Source of the DNA: Caproicibacter fermentans
GTDB lineage: Bacteria; Bacillota; Clostridia; Oscillospirales; Acutalibacteraceae
Length of the DNA stretch: 64,000 nt
Direction of reading: 5' to 3'
NCBI RefSeq assembly: GCF_009746625.1
Contig: NZ_VWXL01000095.1
Span: forward strand, 48,992 to 112,991
Shown here: piece after piece, positions 50,820-59,087 of the stretch
How positions within the stretch are numbered: position 1 is the stretch's first letter
How the letters are laid out: each line of letters starts with the position of its first letter
Position numbers and translations under genes: made by a program
The notes under the pieces: model-generated
Database searches by the model: none
Seen by the model: only the letters and a program-made list of their open reading frames with translations
What the model was told of the DNA's origin: nothing

Positions 50820-51716
50820 TCATACTCCTTTTTCAATATTTTCATCCATTAACATGGGATAAACTTGTTCCCAAATTTGCCGAATCGCTTTCCCTGCCTC
50901 GCTGCCGGCATTGTCAACCACGGTTTTTCCGGAATTGACGGCTTCTGCGACGGCCGGATCAAATGGGATTTTCCCCACCAGAGGGATTTGCTCCCGCAGG
51001 CAAAACGATTCGATTTTTTGTGAAATTTCAGTGCAGACATCGTATTTGTTGATGCACGCGGCCGCTTTGGCGCCGAACCGCCGCGCGGTTTCAAGAACCC
51101 TTTTCATATCGTGAAAGCCGGACAGGGAGGGCTCCGCAACAATCAGAACCAGATCGGTTCCGGTAATGGACGCAACCACGGGGCAGCCGATGCCCGGGGA
51201 GCCGTCCAGAATGGCCAGCGGCTCTTTGGACGCGGCTCCGTAAAGATTTGCGCGCACTTCCGAAACCAGGCGCCCCGATGCACCGCTTCCGATTTGAAGC
51301 TGTGCCGTTGAAAACAGTCCGGCCTCCGTGTGGAACAGCATGGTTTTTCCGGACGTCCGGTCTTCCAGCCGGATCGCGGGCCGTCCGTCGCCGTCGCGGG
51401 CGGGGCAGACCGCCTCGCACACGCCGCAGCCCTCGCATTCATAGGGGTTGACGGAACCGTTTGTAATGGCGCCGAACCGGCAGGAATCCTCGCACCGGCC
51501 GCAGCCGGTGCAGGCTTTCGTGTTCAGCACGGCTTTTTTCAACCCAAAATACGGTTTTTCCTCCGGCTGTTCCTTTCCTGCAAAAATCTGATGCAGATTC
51601 GGGGCTTCCACGTCGCAGTCCGCGTAGACCTTGCTGCCGCACAGCCGAATCAGGGAAGATGCGACCGTCGTTTTACCGGTTCCGCCTTTCCCGCTCAGTA
51701 CAACAAGCTGCTTCAT
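50820..51716 (-). CDS. MinD/ParA-superfamily ATPase with two [4Fe-4S] ferredoxin motifs (second copy)
   Basis: The 298-residue protein has a deviant Walker A SGKGGTGKTT at residues 8-17, then an inserted ferredoxin domain with CTGCGRCEDSC and CEGCGVCEAVC (about 69-110), and the switch region DGSPGIGCPVVASI. This MinD-plus-ferredoxin layout is related to Mrp/NBP35 Fe-S carriers but belongs to a separate, poorly studied branch found in tandem pairs in anaerobes. Its start overlaps the upstream paralogue's stop as ATGA. A role in assembling or reducing a metal cofactor together with the NifX proteins is inference. Confidence 0.87.
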   Translation of the reverse strand: MKQLVVLSGKGGTGKTTVASSLIRLCGSKVYADCDVEAPNLHQIFAGKEQPEEKPYFGLKKAVLNTKACTGCGRCEDSCRFGAITNGSVNPYECEGCGVCEAVCPARDGDGRPAIRLEDRTSGKTMLFHTEAGLFSTAQLQIGSGASGRLVSEVRANLYGAASKEPLAILDGSPGIGCPVVASITGTDLVLIVAEPSLSGFHDMKRVLETARRFGAKAAACINKYDVCTEISQKIESFCLREQIPLVGKIPFDPAVAEAVNSGKTVVDNAGSEAGKAIRQIWEQVYPMLMDENIEKGV

Positions 51717-52552
51717 GCTTCCTTTTCCTCCGATCCTTTTAGTGTTTCCAAAAGATTCAGAAAGATCGGGCGGAAGGTTTCTCGGCCGGCGGCAAGATTT
51801 CCCTGTGCCGACGCCCGGGCAAGTTCCGCGTCATAGGGAATGCGCGCGAAAATGGGAATCTGAAACTCACGCGCCGCCGCTTCCATCATTTTTGTGGAAT
51901 CCGTAGCTTTATTTACGACGATCGCGCAGGGCTTATGAAATGTCCGCGCAAGCTGTAAGACGAGTTTCAGGTTTTCAAGGCCGAACAGCGTCGGCTCCGT
52001 TACCAGAAGACAGAAATCGGCGCCCTTGATACTCTCCATTACGGAGCAGGAGCTGCCGGGCGGGCAGTCGATGACGGTGACCGGAGCTGCGGGAATTTCA
52101 CGAATCATCTGCCGGATAATAGGTACGCCGGTCGCTTCGCCGCTGTTGAGGGTTCCGGAAAGAAAGGAGACTCCGCCGGCTCTTCCGTGTTCAATCACAC
52201 CGACCGCGCGTTTTCGTTCCCGAATTGCCTCTTTGGGGCAGAGCAGAGAACATCCGCCGCAGGAATGGCAGAGCTCCGGAAAAACGCGGGGCTTTCCCTT
52301 GAGAAAGGCAAGCGCGTTGAAACGGCAGAATCTGACGCAGCTCCGGCAGCCGTCGCAAGCGCTTTCGTCGATTTCCGGCACGGCGACTTCAACGGATTCC
52401 TCTTTTTCGATTTCAGGCTTTAGAAACAAAAAGCCGTTGGGTTCTTCCACGTCGCAATCGACGTAAGCGGCGTCTTTTGCCGCCGCGGCGAGGTTGACGG
52501 AAAGAAATGTTTTTCCGGTTCCGCCCTTGCCGCTTAACACCGCAATCCGCAT
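51713..52552 (-). CDS. MinD/ParA-superfamily ATPase with two [4Fe-4S] ferredoxin motifs (first copy)
   Basis: The protein has about 279 residues, beginning MRIAVLSGKGGTGKTFL. It carries the Walker A at 7-15 and a ferredoxin insertion with CDGCRSCVRFC and CHSCGGCSLLC (about 63-105), then DCPPGSSCSVMES. It is clearly paralogous to the next gene, with about the same domain order. ATG 52552 is taken as start, 11 bases after the NifX-like stop; longer starts lie within that gene. The two copies may form a heterodimer. Confidence 0.86.
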   Translation of the reverse strand: MRIAVLSGKGGTGKTFLSVNLAAAAKDAAYVDCDVEEPNGFLFLKPEIEKEESVEVAVPEIDESACDGCRSCVRFCRFNALAFLKGKPRVFPELCHSCGGCSLLCPKEAIRERKRAVGVIEHGRAGGVSFLSGTLNSGEATGVPIIRQMIREIPAAPVTVIDCPPGSSCSVMESIKGADFCLLVTEPTLFGLENLKLVLQLARTFHKPCAIVVNKATDSTKMMEAAAREFQIPIFARIPYDAELARASAQGNLAAGRETFRPIFLNLLETLKGSEEKEA

Positions 52553-52562
52553 TTCTCCGCCC

Positions 52563-52925
52563 TCAACCATGACCGTGGTATCCGGCATGAATTTCACTTA
52601 ACTCTGCCAAGGTTCCGTTTTTCCATGCGTCCGCCATATCGGCGACCGTCCCGGGAACCGCTTTCCAAAGCCGGATTCCGGCGGCGTTTAAAACCTCCGC
52701 GGCGTTTTCCCCGCAGTGAAACGTCACCACCGCTCCGGCGCCGCTGTCAACGATCGCCTGGGCCGCTTTGATGCCGGCGCCGCCCTGGGCCGCCGCGGCT
52801 TCGTTGTCAATCACCTTGAAGTCTCCGGTTTCCGTATCCGCAACTATAAAACAGGGGGTTCTGCCGAACGAACGGTTAACGGGGCTGTCCATTTGTTTCC
52901 CTTCCGATGGAACCGCAATTTTCAT
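52563..52925 (-). CDS. NifX/NifB C-terminal-type (Fe-Mo cofactor-binding-like) protein
   Basis: The 120-residue protein begins KIAVPSEGKQMDSPVNRSFG and shows the family fold with VDSGAGAVVTFHCGENAAEVL, where His and Cys could hold a metal cofactor. It differs from the second NifX-like protein at 50446-50817 in lacking the His/Cys tail. The ATG overlaps the stop of the C-GCAxxG gene (ATGA), and a GGAGAG site lies eight bases upstream. Confidence 0.85.
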   Translation of the reverse strand: MKIAVPSEGKQMDSPVNRSFGRTPCFIVADTETGDFKVIDNEAAAAQGGAGIKAAQAIVDSGAGAVVTFHCGENAAEVLNAAGIRLWKAVPGTVADMADAWKNGTLAELSEIHAGYHGHG

Positions 52926-53410
52926 TTGTGCTCTCCTTTCACGCTACCATGATTCGTCTCCGTCGGTTCCGACGCAAACATTTCATCCAGTATTTGGGCC
53001 GCTATGCCGACCAGCTCGGAACAGGGCCGCTTCATATAGTATTGTTCTGTTCGGGCTTCCGGCGTTGGACTGTCGTGCTTCACGCTCAGCCCCAGCAGAT
53101 CCCGGCAGATAATTGATCCGTTTTTCTCTTCAAAACGCTTTGCCAGGGCCTGTATTCGTTCATAGTGCTTCGCTTTTGCGGCCGGGTCCGACGGATCCGT
53201 GTAGCCTTCTTTTAATCCGGCGGCCAGAAACATTCCAGTAACGGCGCCGCAGACCTCTCGAAGGCGTCCCATGCCGCCCCCGAAAGAAGAGGAGAGCTTT
53301 AATGCGCTGGGAAGGTCCAGCCCGAGTTCTTCGCAGTAAGCGGCAAAAACGGACTGCGAACAGTTGTAGCCCTGATGAAACAGCTCGACCGCGCGTTCCC
53401 GATGATCCAT
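52922..53410 (-). CDS. C-GCAxxG-C-C family protein
   Basis: The 162-residue protein carries the family Cys pattern: YNCSQSVFAAYCEELGL (about 15-27), EVCGAVTG (about 53, the GCAxxG element), ICRDLLG (about 101) and RPCSEL (about 129). The spaced Cys residues suggest a metal- or redox-active site. The family is common in anaerobes, is often linked to redox genes and has no defined function. It is the first gene of the operon with NifX- and MinD-like proteins and follows a consensus promoter carrying a 16-bp palindrome. Confidence 0.88.
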   Translation of the reverse strand: MDHRERAVELFHQGYNCSQSVFAAYCEELGLDLPSALKLSSSFGGGMGRLREVCGAVTGMFLAAGLKEGYTDPSDPAAKAKHYERIQALAKRFEEKNGSIICRDLLGLSVKHDSPTPEARTEQYYMKRPCSELVGIAAQILDEMFASEPTETNHGSVKGEHK

Positions 53411-53433
53411 AGTCTCACCTCTGATCTTTTATT

Positions 53434-53449
53434 ATGGTCATATGACCAT
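53434..53449. promoter_or_regulatory. Perfect 16-bp palindromic operator
   Basis: ATGGTCATATGACCAT is its own reverse complement. It lies about 11 bases downstream of the -10 element, over or just after the expected transcription start, where a bound dimer would block RNA polymerase. No regulator gene is adjacent, so the protein that binds it is unknown. Confidence 0.75.
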
Positions 53450-53459
53450 TATCGTATTC

Positions 53460-53488
53460 ATTATAGTCTTGTAAAAAACAGTTGTCAA
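53460..53488 (-). promoter_or_regulatory. Consensus sigma-A promoter of the C-GCAxxG operon
   Basis: On the minus strand TTGACA (53488-53483) and TATAAT (53465-53460) match consensus at all twelve positions with a 17-base spacer. Such a strong promoter next to a palindrome points to repressor control. Confidence 0.9.
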
Positions 53489-53660
53489 TTAATTTCCTGA
53501 AATAATGGAAGAATGTTATTGGATCAAAGCCGGAACCTGTTGCAAATTGACTGCGGACAAACTATAATAAGGCTCTGGGCTGCCGGGGCCTTGAGAGCAT
53601 TCTCCCGGGAAAATCATTTTACCGTATGAATAAAAATATCAATTAAAGTAGGAGAAGAAA

Positions 53661-54476
53661 ATGGATCTTATCAGAGCGATTCTGTTCGGTATTATCGAGG
53701 GCTTGACCGAATGGCTGCCGATCAGCAGCACCGGGCATATGATTCTGGCCGAAGAGTGGATTAAAATGGATTTGTCCGCTAAATTCATGGAAATGTTCCT
53801 TGTCGTCATTCAGTTCGGAGCAATTCTGGCTGTCATTGTTTTATATTTTCATAAGCTGAATCCCTTTTCCGGGCGGAAATCGACCGTTCAGAAAAGGGAA
53901 ACCGTCTCTCTGTGGATGAAAGTTCTGTGCGCCTGTGTTCCGGCCGGCATCATCGGTGTATTATTTGACGACCCGATCAACGCGCTCTTCTACAATTATA
54001 AAACCGTAGCCATTACATTGATTTTGTACGGAGTGTTTTTTATTCTGGTGGAAAACCGGAACCGCGGAAGGATCCCTTCCATCCGGAACTTTTCGTCCCT
54101 GAGCTACCGCACTGCTTTTATCATCGGCATTTTTCAGGTTCTGGCGCTGATACCCGGCACGTCCCGGTCCGGCGCGACAATCCTGGGCGCCATCTTAATC
54201 GGAACTTCACGGGAAATCGCTGCGGAGTTTACGTTCTTTCTGGCGATCCCCATTATGTTCGGGGCAAGTTTGCTGAAGATGGTAAAATTTGGATTCGCCT
54301 ATACCCCGATGGAGGCCTGGGTATTGCTTCTTGGCATGGCTACGGCTTTTCTGGTATCCGTTTTTGCAATCCGCTTCCTGGTGGGATACATTAAAAAGCA
54401 CGATTTTAAACCGTTCGGCTACTACCGAATCATTTTGGGAATCGTTGTTCTGCTGTACTTCGGGCTTGTACATTAA
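53661..54476 (+). CDS. uppP: Undecaprenyl-diphosphate phosphatase UppP (BacA family)
   Basis: The 271-residue membrane protein contains both UppP signatures: [17 protein letters not shown] (about 13-29) with the catalytic Glu and Ser residues, and [12 protein letters not shown] (about 167-178) with the phosphate-binding Arg. It recycles the C55 lipid carrier for peptidoglycan synthesis and can give bacitracin tolerance. About eight membrane segments are visible. A GGAGAAG site precedes the ATG. It is monocistronic with a perfect terminator. Confidence 0.95.
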   Translation: MDLIRAILFGIIEGLTEWLPISSTGHMILAEEWIKMDLSAKFMEMFLVVIQFGAILAVIVLYFHKLNPFSGRKSTVQKRETVSLWMKVLCACVPAGIIGVLFDDPINALFYNYKTVAITLILYGVFFILVENRNRGRIPSIRNFSSLSYRTAFIIGIFQVLALIPGTSRSGATILGAILIGTSREIAAEFTFFLAIPIMFGASLLKMVKFGFAYTPMEAWVLLLGMATAFLVSVFAIRFLVGYIKKHDFKPFGYYRIILGIVVLLYFGLVH

Positions 54477-54498
54477 ACGGTTGGATTTTCCGGCGCAT

Positions 54499-54535
54499 AA
54501 AACGGTCCCCGAACAGATTGTCCGGGGACCGTTTT
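54499..54535. terminator. Perfect bidirectional terminator between uppP and feoB
   Basis: AAAACGGTCCCCG (54499-54511) pairs with CGGGGACCGTTTT (54523-54535), thirteen base pairs with A/T ends on both sides. It serves uppP on the plus strand and can stop feoB read-through on the minus strand. Confidence 0.92.
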
Positions 54536-54630
54536 GGGCTGCATTCTGATGATTCCCTTCCCGTTGCAGTCTGGCCGACTCTTTCGCAAGGCGCTCCGGA
54601 GTAATGACATTTTCCTGGAAATCGAAGTCT

Positions 54631-56790
54631 TTAAGCCAGCCCAAGCAATCGGACCGAGTTCGCAACCAGAAAACAGACGGCAATCCCTGTGACAGTAGGA
54701 ATTGCGAAAGAAAGCAAAGTCCATTTCATGCTTTGAGTTTCTTTATGGATGGTGAGGCACGTCGTTCCGCAGGGCCAGTGCATCAGGGAAAAGAGCATGA
54801 CGCAGACGGCCGTCAGCCAGGTCCAACCGTGGCTGACAAATAATGTATGCAGCTGAGCCAGACTTTCGTAGTCCGTCAGGGCCCCTGTGGCCATATAGCT
54901 CATAATGATGATGGGCACGACGATTTCATTTGCAGGGAAGCCGAGAATAAACGCCATCAGAATATATCCGTCCATCCCGATCAGACGGCCGAATGGGTCA
55001 AGAAAGTCTGCGCAATGAGCCAGAAGGCTGATGCCGCCGACATGAATGTTGGCCAGAAGCCAAATGACAAGGCCGGCTGGAGCCGCCACAACGACTGCGC
55101 GTTGCAATACAAACAGTGTCCGGTCGAAAATGGAACGCACGATCACACGGCCAATCTGCGGACGACGGTAAGGAGGAAGCTCCAGATTAAAGGAGGACGG
55201 CATCCCTTTTAGAATCGTTTTGGAAAGAATTTTGGAGATTATCATGGTCATGAAGACTCCAAAAACAATAACGGCGGTTAAAGTCAGAGCGGAAACGGCG
55301 GACTGGAACGGACCGGACACCGCCGCCGCAAAAAACATGGTGATAACGGCGATCAGTGTGGGAAACCTGCCGTTGCACGGAACGAAGTTGTTGGTCAGAA
55401 TGGCAATCAGCCGTTCGCGCGGGGAGTCGATGATCCGGCAGCCGATGACGCCGCACGCGTTACAACCAAATCCCATGCACATGGTTAACGCCTGTTTGCC
55501 GTGCGCGTGCGCTTTTCTGAAAAAGTCATCCAGATTGAAGGCGACGCGCGGAAGATAGCCGAGATCCTCCAACAGAGTGAATAGAGGAAAGAAAATGGCC
55601 ATCGGCGGCAGCATGACGGATACCACCCATGCCAGCGTGCGGTATATTCCGTCTATCAGGATACCCCGGATCCAGGCCGGAGCCGAAATCAGGATGAAAA
55701 ATTCCGTCAGCCGGTCTTCCACCCAAAAAAGTCCGGCCGCGATCAGCTCGGACGGGTAGTTTGCCCCCGTAATCGTCAGCCAGAAGATCAGCAGAAGCAA
55801 AAGCAGCATGATGGGGATACCGGTTGCCCGGGAGGTTAAAATCCGGTCGATCTTCCGGTCGCGCTCCGCGTATTTTTCCTTATCGCACACGATTACGCCG
55901 CGGCAGATGTCCTCGCAGTTTTGTATGATCCTGGTCACGACCCGGTCGCGGAACAGATCCCCGGTGATCGAGTTTTCGGCCAGAAGGGAACGGGCGCGCT
56001 CCAGACTTTCCACGATATCTTGAAAAGAGAGAAGATCATAGCCAAGATATTTTTTGAGCGACTTTAACAGGCTTTCATCTCCGTCCAAAAGCTTGAGGGA
56101 AACCCAGCGGCTGTTCAGCTTTCCGCTGAGCACGTGATCGACGGCGGGCCGGAGAAGTTCAATAGCTTTCTCAACCGCTTCGTCATAGGTGATTGGAAAA
56201 GGGGTCGCTTTTTGGTCCGATCGGGTCAGCCGCATGACGGTTTCCATCAAATCGTTCAGCCCTTTCCCGCTTCGGGCGCTTGTTCCCACTACGGGGATTC
56301 CGAGCTTCTGCGAAAGCAGCTTCAAATCAATGCGGATTTTTTTCTTTCTTGCTTCATCCAGAAGATTAACGCATAGAATCACATGTCCGGAAATCTCCAT
56401 TGTCTGAAGAACCAGATTTAGATTCCGCTCCAGACAGGTTGCGTCCGCTACAACCACGGTTGCGTCCGGATTGCCAAAGCAGATGAAATCGCGGGCAATT
56501 TCCTCCTCTTCGGAGTTGGCCATCAGGGAATAGGTTCCCGGAATATCCACCAAAATGAAATTTCTGCCCTGATACCGGTAGGTTCCCTGTGCGTTCGCTA
56601 CTGTTTTGCCGGGCCAGTTTCCCGTATGTTGGTTCATTCCTGTCAGATTGTTAAAAACCGTGCTTTTCCCAACGTTTGGATTTCCCGCGAGTGCAACGAC
56701 CTGATCCAGCTCGGTTTCCTTTTCTATTCGCAGCAAGCCGTCGCAGCAGTTTAACACTCCCGCTCCGGTAGACGCTCCGGATAAGCCCAT
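54631..56790 (-). CDS. feoB: Ferrous iron transporter FeoB
   Basis: The 719-residue protein has an N-terminal G domain with GNPNVGKST (G1), the FeoB switch TGMNQHTGNWPGKTV, DIPGTYSL (G3) and NLLDEARKKK (G4-like). A helical linker and a membrane domain with two Gate motifs follow, including FGCNACGVIGCRI with Cys residues. It imports Fe2+, powered or gated by GTP. ATG 56790 is chosen on the AGGAGGG site; the longer ORF start has none. feoA lies 122 bases upstream on the same strand. Confidence 0.95.
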   Translation of the reverse strand: MGLSGASTGAGVLNCCDGLLRIEKETELDQVVALAGNPNVGKSTVFNNLTGMNQHTGNWPGKTVANAQGTYRYQGRNFILVDIPGTYSLMANSEEEEIARDFICFGNPDATVVVADATCLERNLNLVLQTMEISGHVILCVNLLDEARKKKIRIDLKLLSQKLGIPVVGTSARSGKGLNDLMETVMRLTRSDQKATPFPITYDEAVEKAIELLRPAVDHVLSGKLNSRWVSLKLLDGDESLLKSLKKYLGYDLLSFQDIVESLERARSLLAENSITGDLFRDRVVTRIIQNCEDICRGVIVCDKEKYAERDRKIDRILTSRATGIPIMLLLLLLIFWLTITGANYPSELIAAGLFWVEDRLTEFFILISAPAWIRGILIDGIYRTLAWVVSVMLPPMAIFFPLFTLLEDLGYLPRVAFNLDDFFRKAHAHGKQALTMCMGFGCNACGVIGCRIIDSPRERLIAILTNNFVPCNGRFPTLIAVITMFFAAAVSGPFQSAVSALTLTAVIVFGVFMTMIISKILSKTILKGMPSSFNLELPPYRRPQIGRVIVRSIFDRTLFVLQRAVVVAAPAGLVIWLLANIHVGGISLLAHCADFLDPFGRLIGMDGYILMAFILGFPANEIVVPIIIMSYMATGALTDYESLAQLHTLFVSHGWTWLTAVCVMLFSLMHWPCGTTCLTIHKETQSMKWTLLSFAIPTVTGIAVCFLVANSVRLLGLA

Positions 56791-56912
56791 AGGATTTCCC
56801 TCCTGCTTCAATATATGGATTTTAACCTGAAAACAGGGCAAATCCGAGGGAGCCGGCAAGAAAGGAAATCCGATCCCCAATCTGCCTGATTCCGGCGGAT
56901 TTACCCTGTCTG

Positions 56913-57149
56913 TCAGGCGTTCACCATGATTTTAGCGGAAACGTCCGACCTTAATGCGATTACGGCGCCGCGAATCAAATACGCGACCGGATTCCCCGAA
57001 GGGCTTTGATAGAGCGATTCTATCTGTGTGCCGTCAATGACGCCAAGGTCCAGCATCCGGCGCCTTGTGGTGCCGTCTGAAAGAAGCGAAGTCACGCTGG
57101 CCTTTGCTCCGACCGGCAGCTGGTTCAACGGAATCTCTTTTTGGTTCAT
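56913..57149 (-). CDS. feoA: FeoA-domain protein
   Basis: The 78-residue protein is a single SH3-like FeoA domain (IPLNQLPVGAKASVTSLL, RRRMLDLGVIDGTQIESLY, ALRSDVSAKIMV). FeoA is a cytoplasmic helper of FeoB. GGGAGG lies ten bases before ATG 57149, and the ATG six residues upstream overlaps that site. A TAGCCTA-like half-site upstream could be part of an iron-regulator operator, but no full palindrome is visible. Confidence 0.92.
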   Translation of the reverse strand: MNQKEIPLNQLPVGAKASVTSLLSDGTTRRRMLDLGVIDGTQIESLYQSPSGNPVAYLIRGAVIALRSDVSAKIMVNA

Positions 57150-57258
57150 TGTGGATGTACCTCCCATATATTTTCATAGATAGCGGTCGTTGAAATTGTT
57201 TCACTAGGCTAATCTATGGTTCTTCAGCCGAAAGTGTTACGGTTTTCAATTATCCGGC

Positions 57259-57306
57259 GTAAAAAAAACGGCCTGTCAGTACCATTCGGTAATGACAGAC
57301 CTGTTT
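57259..57306 (-). terminator. Terminator after the RHH gene
   Basis: On the minus strand CTGTCA-TTACC pairs with GGTAC-TGACAG, followed by a run of eight T (the A-run at about 57259-57266). It separates the orphan RHH gene from feoA. Confidence 0.78.
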
Positions 57307-57366
57307 TGGCTTGTGCCGGACGGGCAGAAAACGGTTATGCGAAATCACGGACATCCTGGCATCAAG

Positions 57367-57546
57367 CTATTCCGAAGGCCCCATATCCTGGTCAATCAGG
57401 TAGTTCATATAGGCGTTCAAGCTCATTCCAAGAGAATCCGCGTGAGCTTTGATTTCCGCCTTACGGCCTTTTTTTACGCGGAATATGATATCGTCCAATT
57501 TTTTCAGATATTTTTTCGTCGCTTTTTCCCGGGCCCTGCTTATCAT
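57367..57546 (-). CDS. Ribbon-helix-helix/antitoxin-like small protein, orphan
   Basis: The 59-residue protein has a basic N-terminus (ISRAREKATKKYLKKLD), then DDIIFRVKKGRKAEIKAHAD, a strand-helix pattern, and GMSLNAYMNYLID, the typical second helix of Arc/CopG-like RHH antitoxins. It should bind DNA as a dimer. GAGGTG precedes ATG 57546. No toxin gene is found on either side: a terminator and feoA lie downstream and the TauE gene upstream. It may be a solitary regulator or the relic of a toxin-antitoxin pair. Confidence 0.7.
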   Translation of the reverse strand: MISRAREKATKKYLKKLDDIIFRVKKGRKAEIKAHADSLGMSLNAYMNYLIDQDMGPSE

Positions 57547-57634
57547 GTCAAAACACCTCAAACATATATCGACTTTATAAATAAATACTTGATAGTAAAA
57601 ATGTATTTTATGGGTATTTTATAAGTCAATAAAA

Positions 57635-57673
57635 GCAGCCTCCCGCAACGGCATCAGCCGCCGGGAAGGCTGC
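57635..57673 (-). terminator. Terminator after the TauE/SafE gene
   Basis: On the minus strand GCAGCCTTCCCG pairs with CGGGAGGCTGC with one mismatch and runs into TTTTATT. Confidence 0.78.
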
Positions 57674-57694
57674 AACATTTTTTTGGCTAACGAT

Positions 57695-58462
57695 TCACGC
57701 AAACATGTCGAATACGAGTTTGGAGAAGAGAAGAATCAAGACCAGTACCATGACCGGACGAATGAATTTGGCCCCCTTTTTAATCGCAAGCCCGGAGCCG
57801 ATCCAGTGCCCTGCAATGGAACAGGCGGCCGCCGGAACCGCCAGATTGTATTGAATGGTGCCGGCCGCAATGAATGTGGCGAGCGCCGCCAGATTGGAGG
57901 CCAGGTTGACAACCTTGGTATTGCCGCACGCGGTTTTCATGTCGAAGCCTAGAATTGTCGTAAAGGCAAGAATCAGAAACGTACCTGTTCCCGGCCCGAA
58001 AAAACCGTCGTATGCGCCGATGACCAGACCGATCACAGCGGAAAGCAGAATGGCGCGGCGGCGCGGGATTTGGTCAAACGTACTGCTGTCCGATTTTTTT
58101 CGGCCGCGCCAAAAAATAAACACGGCCGCCGCGGGCAGCAGAATCAGCATGGCGATACGAAGCGCGCGGTCGTCGAGAAACAGGGTCAACCTGGCTCCGA
58201 GAAAGGATCCGCCCAAAGCGGCCGCCGCGGCGACGGCCGCGGTTCTGAAATGGAAATTTCCGCTGCGAAGGAATCTGCCCGTGGAAAAAAGGGTTCCCGT
58301 GCAGGACGAAAATTTGTTGGAACCAAGGCAAAAATGGGCCGGAATCCCCGTAAGGTAATAGGCGGGAAGCGAGATGAGCCCGCCGCCCCCGGCGATGGAG
58401 TCGACAAGGCTTGCCAAAAAAACGAGCGGGCAAACAATAGCAATCTGCTGTAAAAATGTCAT
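57695..58462 (-). CDS. TauE/SafE (TSUP) family sulfite/anion exporter
   Basis: The 255-residue membrane protein has about seven to eight hydrophobic segments and the two TSUP repeats: FLASLVDSIAGGGGLISLPA near the N-terminus and VIGAYDGFFGPGTGTFLILAF in the second half. Members export sulfite, sulfonates or other small organosulfur anions by an unknown mechanism. An AGGGGG site precedes the ATG. It is monocistronic, so the substrate cannot be inferred from context. Confidence 0.88.
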   Translation of the reverse strand: MTFLQQIAIVCPLVFLASLVDSIAGGGGLISLPAYYLTGIPAHFCLGSNKFSSCTGTLFSTGRFLRSGNFHFRTAAVAAAAALGGSFLGARLTLFLDDRALRIAMLILLPAAAVFIFWRGRKKSDSSTFDQIPRRRAILLSAVIGLVIGAYDGFFGPGTGTFLILAFTTILGFDMKTACGNTKVVNLASNLAALATFIAAGTIQYNLAVPAAACSIAGHWIGSGLAIKKGAKFIRPVMVLVLILLFSKLVFDMFA

Positions 58463-58750
58463 GGAATCCCCCTGTGGTGAATTGTTCCTGAACGATCAAT
58501 CCTACACATTGTGACAAATTTTCAGGCGTTTTGCAAGTACTGCGGGCAAAAAACCGGTTTAATCGAGACAAGGAAATTTCATGCCCCGAAAGTATTTGAA
58601 AATTCTGTACGGGGTTCTTATAGGATTCAAATGGAGGCAAAGGACCAAAAGAAAGCCGAATTTTAAAAATCATTAATTATTTAAGACAGCTTAAATTTTT
58701 TATGATGAGGTGAAAAATTTGCGGAAAATAGCAGGTTCCCGAGATTCTCA

Positions 58751-58781
58751 TTTCACTTAACAAAAATAATGTTAAGTGAAA
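58751..58781. repeat. Perfect 12-bp inverted repeat
   Basis: TTTCACTTAACA (58751-58762) and TGTTAAGTGAAA (58770-58781) flank a seven-base AT spacer. No T-run follows, so an operator for a dimeric repressor is as likely as an RNA hairpin. It lies about 290 bases upstream of the TauE/SafE gene and 47 bases before the orphan promoter. Confidence 0.7.
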
Positions 58782-58827
58782 ATATAATACAAATTGCACA
58801 ATAAAATGCAATAAATGAGTAAATTTA

Positions 58828-58856
58828 TTGACATATATTAATAATTGTGTTACTAT
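58828..58856 (+). promoter_or_regulatory. Orphan plus-strand promoter
   Basis: TTGACA (58828-58833) is perfect, TACTAT (58851-58856) matches TATAAT at four of six positions, and the spacer is 17 bases. The next gene on this strand starts more than 1.3 kb away, after an opposing gene, so the transcript would be noncoding or antisense to the LacI-family gene's 3' end. Confidence 0.55.
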
Positions 58857-59039
58857 GATCGCGTACACAGAAGTGGAAGGCTAACTTTCAACAGAACTCC
58901 TTTTCCTGGTTGGGTGAAAATTACATGGAACCGACAGGACTATTTTTTGCCTGCTTTTCCTCAATTGAAATTTTTCCCTGTTACTGGAACTGTAAAACAG
59001 AAAACCGGTACCAATGGGGGGTTATTCTTGTGAAAGCCG

Positions 59040-59072
59040 AAAAAAACCGGAAATGTTCAACGACATTCCGGT
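59040..59072 (-). terminator. Terminator after the LacI-family gene
   Basis: On the minus strand ACCGGAATG pairs with CATTTCCGGT with one bulge and runs into seven T. Confidence 0.82.
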
Positions 59073-59087
59073 GGTTTCGTTTGCAAG

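Larger units (their letters stand above)
58463..59039. other. AT-rich intergenic region with orphan signals
   Basis: This gap of nearly 600 bases between the TauE/SafE start and the next terminator has no ORF with a credible ribosome binding site and coding pattern. It holds a perfect inverted repeat at 58751-58781 and a good plus-strand promoter at 58828-58856. It may encode a small RNA. Confidence 0.6.

Noticed and set aside
50446..52925. Nitrogen fixation cluster
   Set aside because: NifX-like folds and MinD/NifH-like ATPases are present, but there are no nifH, nifD, nifK, nifE or nifN genes, and the ATPases are of the ferredoxin-containing MinD branch.
54473..54724. Short minus-strand ORFs after feoB
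   Set aside because: They read through the perfect uppP/feoB terminator and overlap the feoB end. No recognisable family.
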